Below, one piece after another: positions 62,859 to 64,000 of a DNA stretch of 64,000 nucleotides; within the stretch, counting starts at the first letter, position 1, and the number at the start of each line of letters is the position of its first letter. The stretch lies in the NCBI GenBank assembly GCA_030407315.1, contig JALQPE010000356.1:62001-126000 (forward strand), given 5' to 3'. A program made the position numbers and the translations under genes. The DNA comes from Asparagopsis taxiformis (taxonomy: Eukaryota; Rhodophyta; Florideophyceae; Bonnemaisoniales; Bonnemaisoniaceae). The notes below the pieces were generated by a model. It saw only the letters and a program-made list of their open reading frames with translations, ran no database searches and was not told where the DNA came from.

Positions 62859-64000
62859 ATGGAAGGAACGTTCCACAATCACGGTGAAAAGCACGACGGA
62901 TGGGTGTTCATCGACCCCAATCAAGTCAGCAAATTCGTATCGATTCGCGATGTTGATGCAAGTCATGTGGAAGCGCTCATGGAGAGCATTCGCAACAGCG
63001 GTTATGACACAGCTCATCCCGTGACTGGCAGGTTTCGAGAAGGCGTTCTGGAGATATTGGATGGAGCGCACCGCTGCATGGCAATTGTACGTGGAATGGA
63101 GAAGGGCGTCTTTCCTCCTGGCGTTACGATTCCTATGCGAGAAGAGTCTATCGTGGCGGACACCAACAGCAGTACTGCTGTTGTGCTGGACCGTGTGAGA
63201 GCGACGACATCCAACGACATTGCAGGCCTGCAAAGGCGCATGATGTTTGTTGAGTATCTGATGATCGCCGTTGATCTCAGAGACGAGTACTGGGTCCAAA
63301 ACGGAAAGGACAAGTACGCTCATATTTCGTCTGTGAGGATGGCCGATGTGTTGGGCTGGATCAAGTCCTGCGATCCAAGCGGCCAAATTGCTTCAAGCCT
63401 GAGTGGTAAACCGCAGTACAGCTCATGCATGTCTATCCTGGCTGTGCTTCGGCCGTATCACCGAGCAGAAGATTCGAGTTCGATTGATTTGCGTCTGTGG
63501 CAAATGTTTTGTCATGCATGGGGACTCAATGCAGAGATGGGTGATTCTCCGAGGATGGTTGAGTTTCCGAAACAGGTGGGGGTGACTAGTTCTCGTGCCG
63601 TCGAAATGTTTGGCAAGACACCCCGCGGAGAATTGTCCTCTCCACTGAACCGCGAACTGCTTTCGAGCAGGTACTTTCTAGACGGCGCTACATCCGACAT
63701 GCAAGATTCTTTGCAGGCTAGCCAGAAGCGGTTCAGGAGGCTGATGGTTATGATGTGCCAGTGTATCTTGGCTATTCGCAGTAAGGAGATGGACAGTGCG
63801 CCATCTAGGCGGGCCAGAGCCACATCCGGGGCCATTGGTGGTGGTGGAATGGTTGGAATTGCAACATCCAGTGCGCAAGCCAACCAGCTTGGATTTGTTG
63901 TCGACCGTGTGTTAGCTGCGTGGGATACCGGGGCAAGAGTGTTGGGGTATGAGGATGTTGAATCGATGTGCTGGCCGTTCATGGTATTCGATCCTGCGAG
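62859..64000 (+). CDS. ParB/sulfiredoxin-like domain protein (3' end outside window)
   Basis: The frame from ATG 62859 has no stop before the window ends (380 codons). Residues about 15-85 read as a ParB/Srx fold: a position like 'I-D-P-x-Q', then VEALMESIRNSGYD, a turn ending in a P, and the signature D68-G-A-H-R72 followed by CMAIVRG. ParB proteins have a G-x-x-R box and sulfiredoxin has GCHR; here Ala replaces the reactive Cys, so sulfiredoxin activity is not expected. The remaining 300 residues are helical with no motif I know, and a Gly-rich turn near 330. It could be a DNA- or nucleotide-binding protein. I see no second catalytic domain within the window. Confidence 0.75.
   Translation, partial: MEGTFHNHGEKHDGWVFIDPNQVSKFVSIRDVDASHVEALMESIRNSGYDTAHPVTGRFREGVLEILDGAHRCMAIVRGMEKGVFPPGVTIPMREESIVADTNSSTAVVLDRVRATTSNDIAGLQRRMMFVEYLMIAVDLRDEYWVQNGKDKYAHISSVRMADVLGWIKSCDPSGQIASSLSGKPQYSSCMSILAVLRPYHRAEDSSSIDLRLWQMFCHAWGLNAEMGDSPRMVEFPKQVGVTSSRAVEMFGKTPRGELSSPLNRELLSSRYFLDGATSDMQDSLQASQKRFRRLMVMMCQCILAIRSKEMDSAPSRRARATSGAIGGGGMVGIATSSAQANQLGFVVDRVLAAWDTGARVLGYEDVESMCWPFMVFDPA

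Noticed and set aside
62844..63982. Minus-strand ORFs of 180 and 156 codons at the right end
   Set aside because: They lie opposite the open plus-strand frame from 62859, which carries the ParB/Srx signature and has no stop.

Overview
This is a eukaryotic nuclear window. The evidence is secreted proteins with signal peptides, GT-AG introns of 70-86 bp, TATA boxes at a set distance from start codons, a nuclear-type tRNA-Gly and several LTR retrotransposons. Low intron density, compact TATA promoters and abundant Copia and Gypsy elements would suit a florideophyte red alga (Chondrus-like). That assignment is inference; no gene here proves it.

Layout. (1) 0-5.3 kb: the 3' part of a MULE transposase gene fused to an Ulp1-type protease. 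(2) 7.9-24.7 kb: a dispersed family of small secreted Arg/Cys-rich proteins. Most have two six-cysteine modules joined by a PTPM-repeat linker. There are four open genes, one frameshifted gene and two relics. A decayed Copia element (18.8-23.3 kb, TSD GTAAC) separates two nearly identical copies. (3) 26.7-28.2 kb: a secreted protein with a likely carbohydrate-binding domain, then tRNA-Gly(GCC). (4) 28.5-53.8 kb: seven copies of an S1 (chymotrypsin-fold) protease family. Each has a prodomain, a protease domain and, where readable, one C-terminal membrane helix with a cytoplasmic tail. Each has one intron splitting the codon of Cys191. Only one copy keeps the full His-Asp-Ser triad. The cluster is interrupted by an intact Copia element (32.2-37.0 kb, TSD ATATG), a PIF/Harbinger-type transposase gene (37.3-38.5 kb) and a chromodomain Gypsy element (45.0-50.3 kb). 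(5) 54.2-56.5 kb: a third Copia fragment, split by a 659-bp solo LTR with TSD GACTC. (6) 56.5-58.6 kb: two arrays of short CAGTA-type palindromes flanking a GC-rich segment with a coiled-coil ORF. (7) 59.2-64.0 kb: a group of unrecognised genes, ending in a gene with a ParB/sulfiredoxin-like domain that runs off the window.

The two multigene families look like fast-evolving extracellular or cell-surface systems. They show recent duplication, gene conversion, pseudogenes at several stages and, in the protease family, repeated loss of catalytic residues while the zymogen cleavage site and membrane anchor persist. Their biological role cannot be read from sequence alone.
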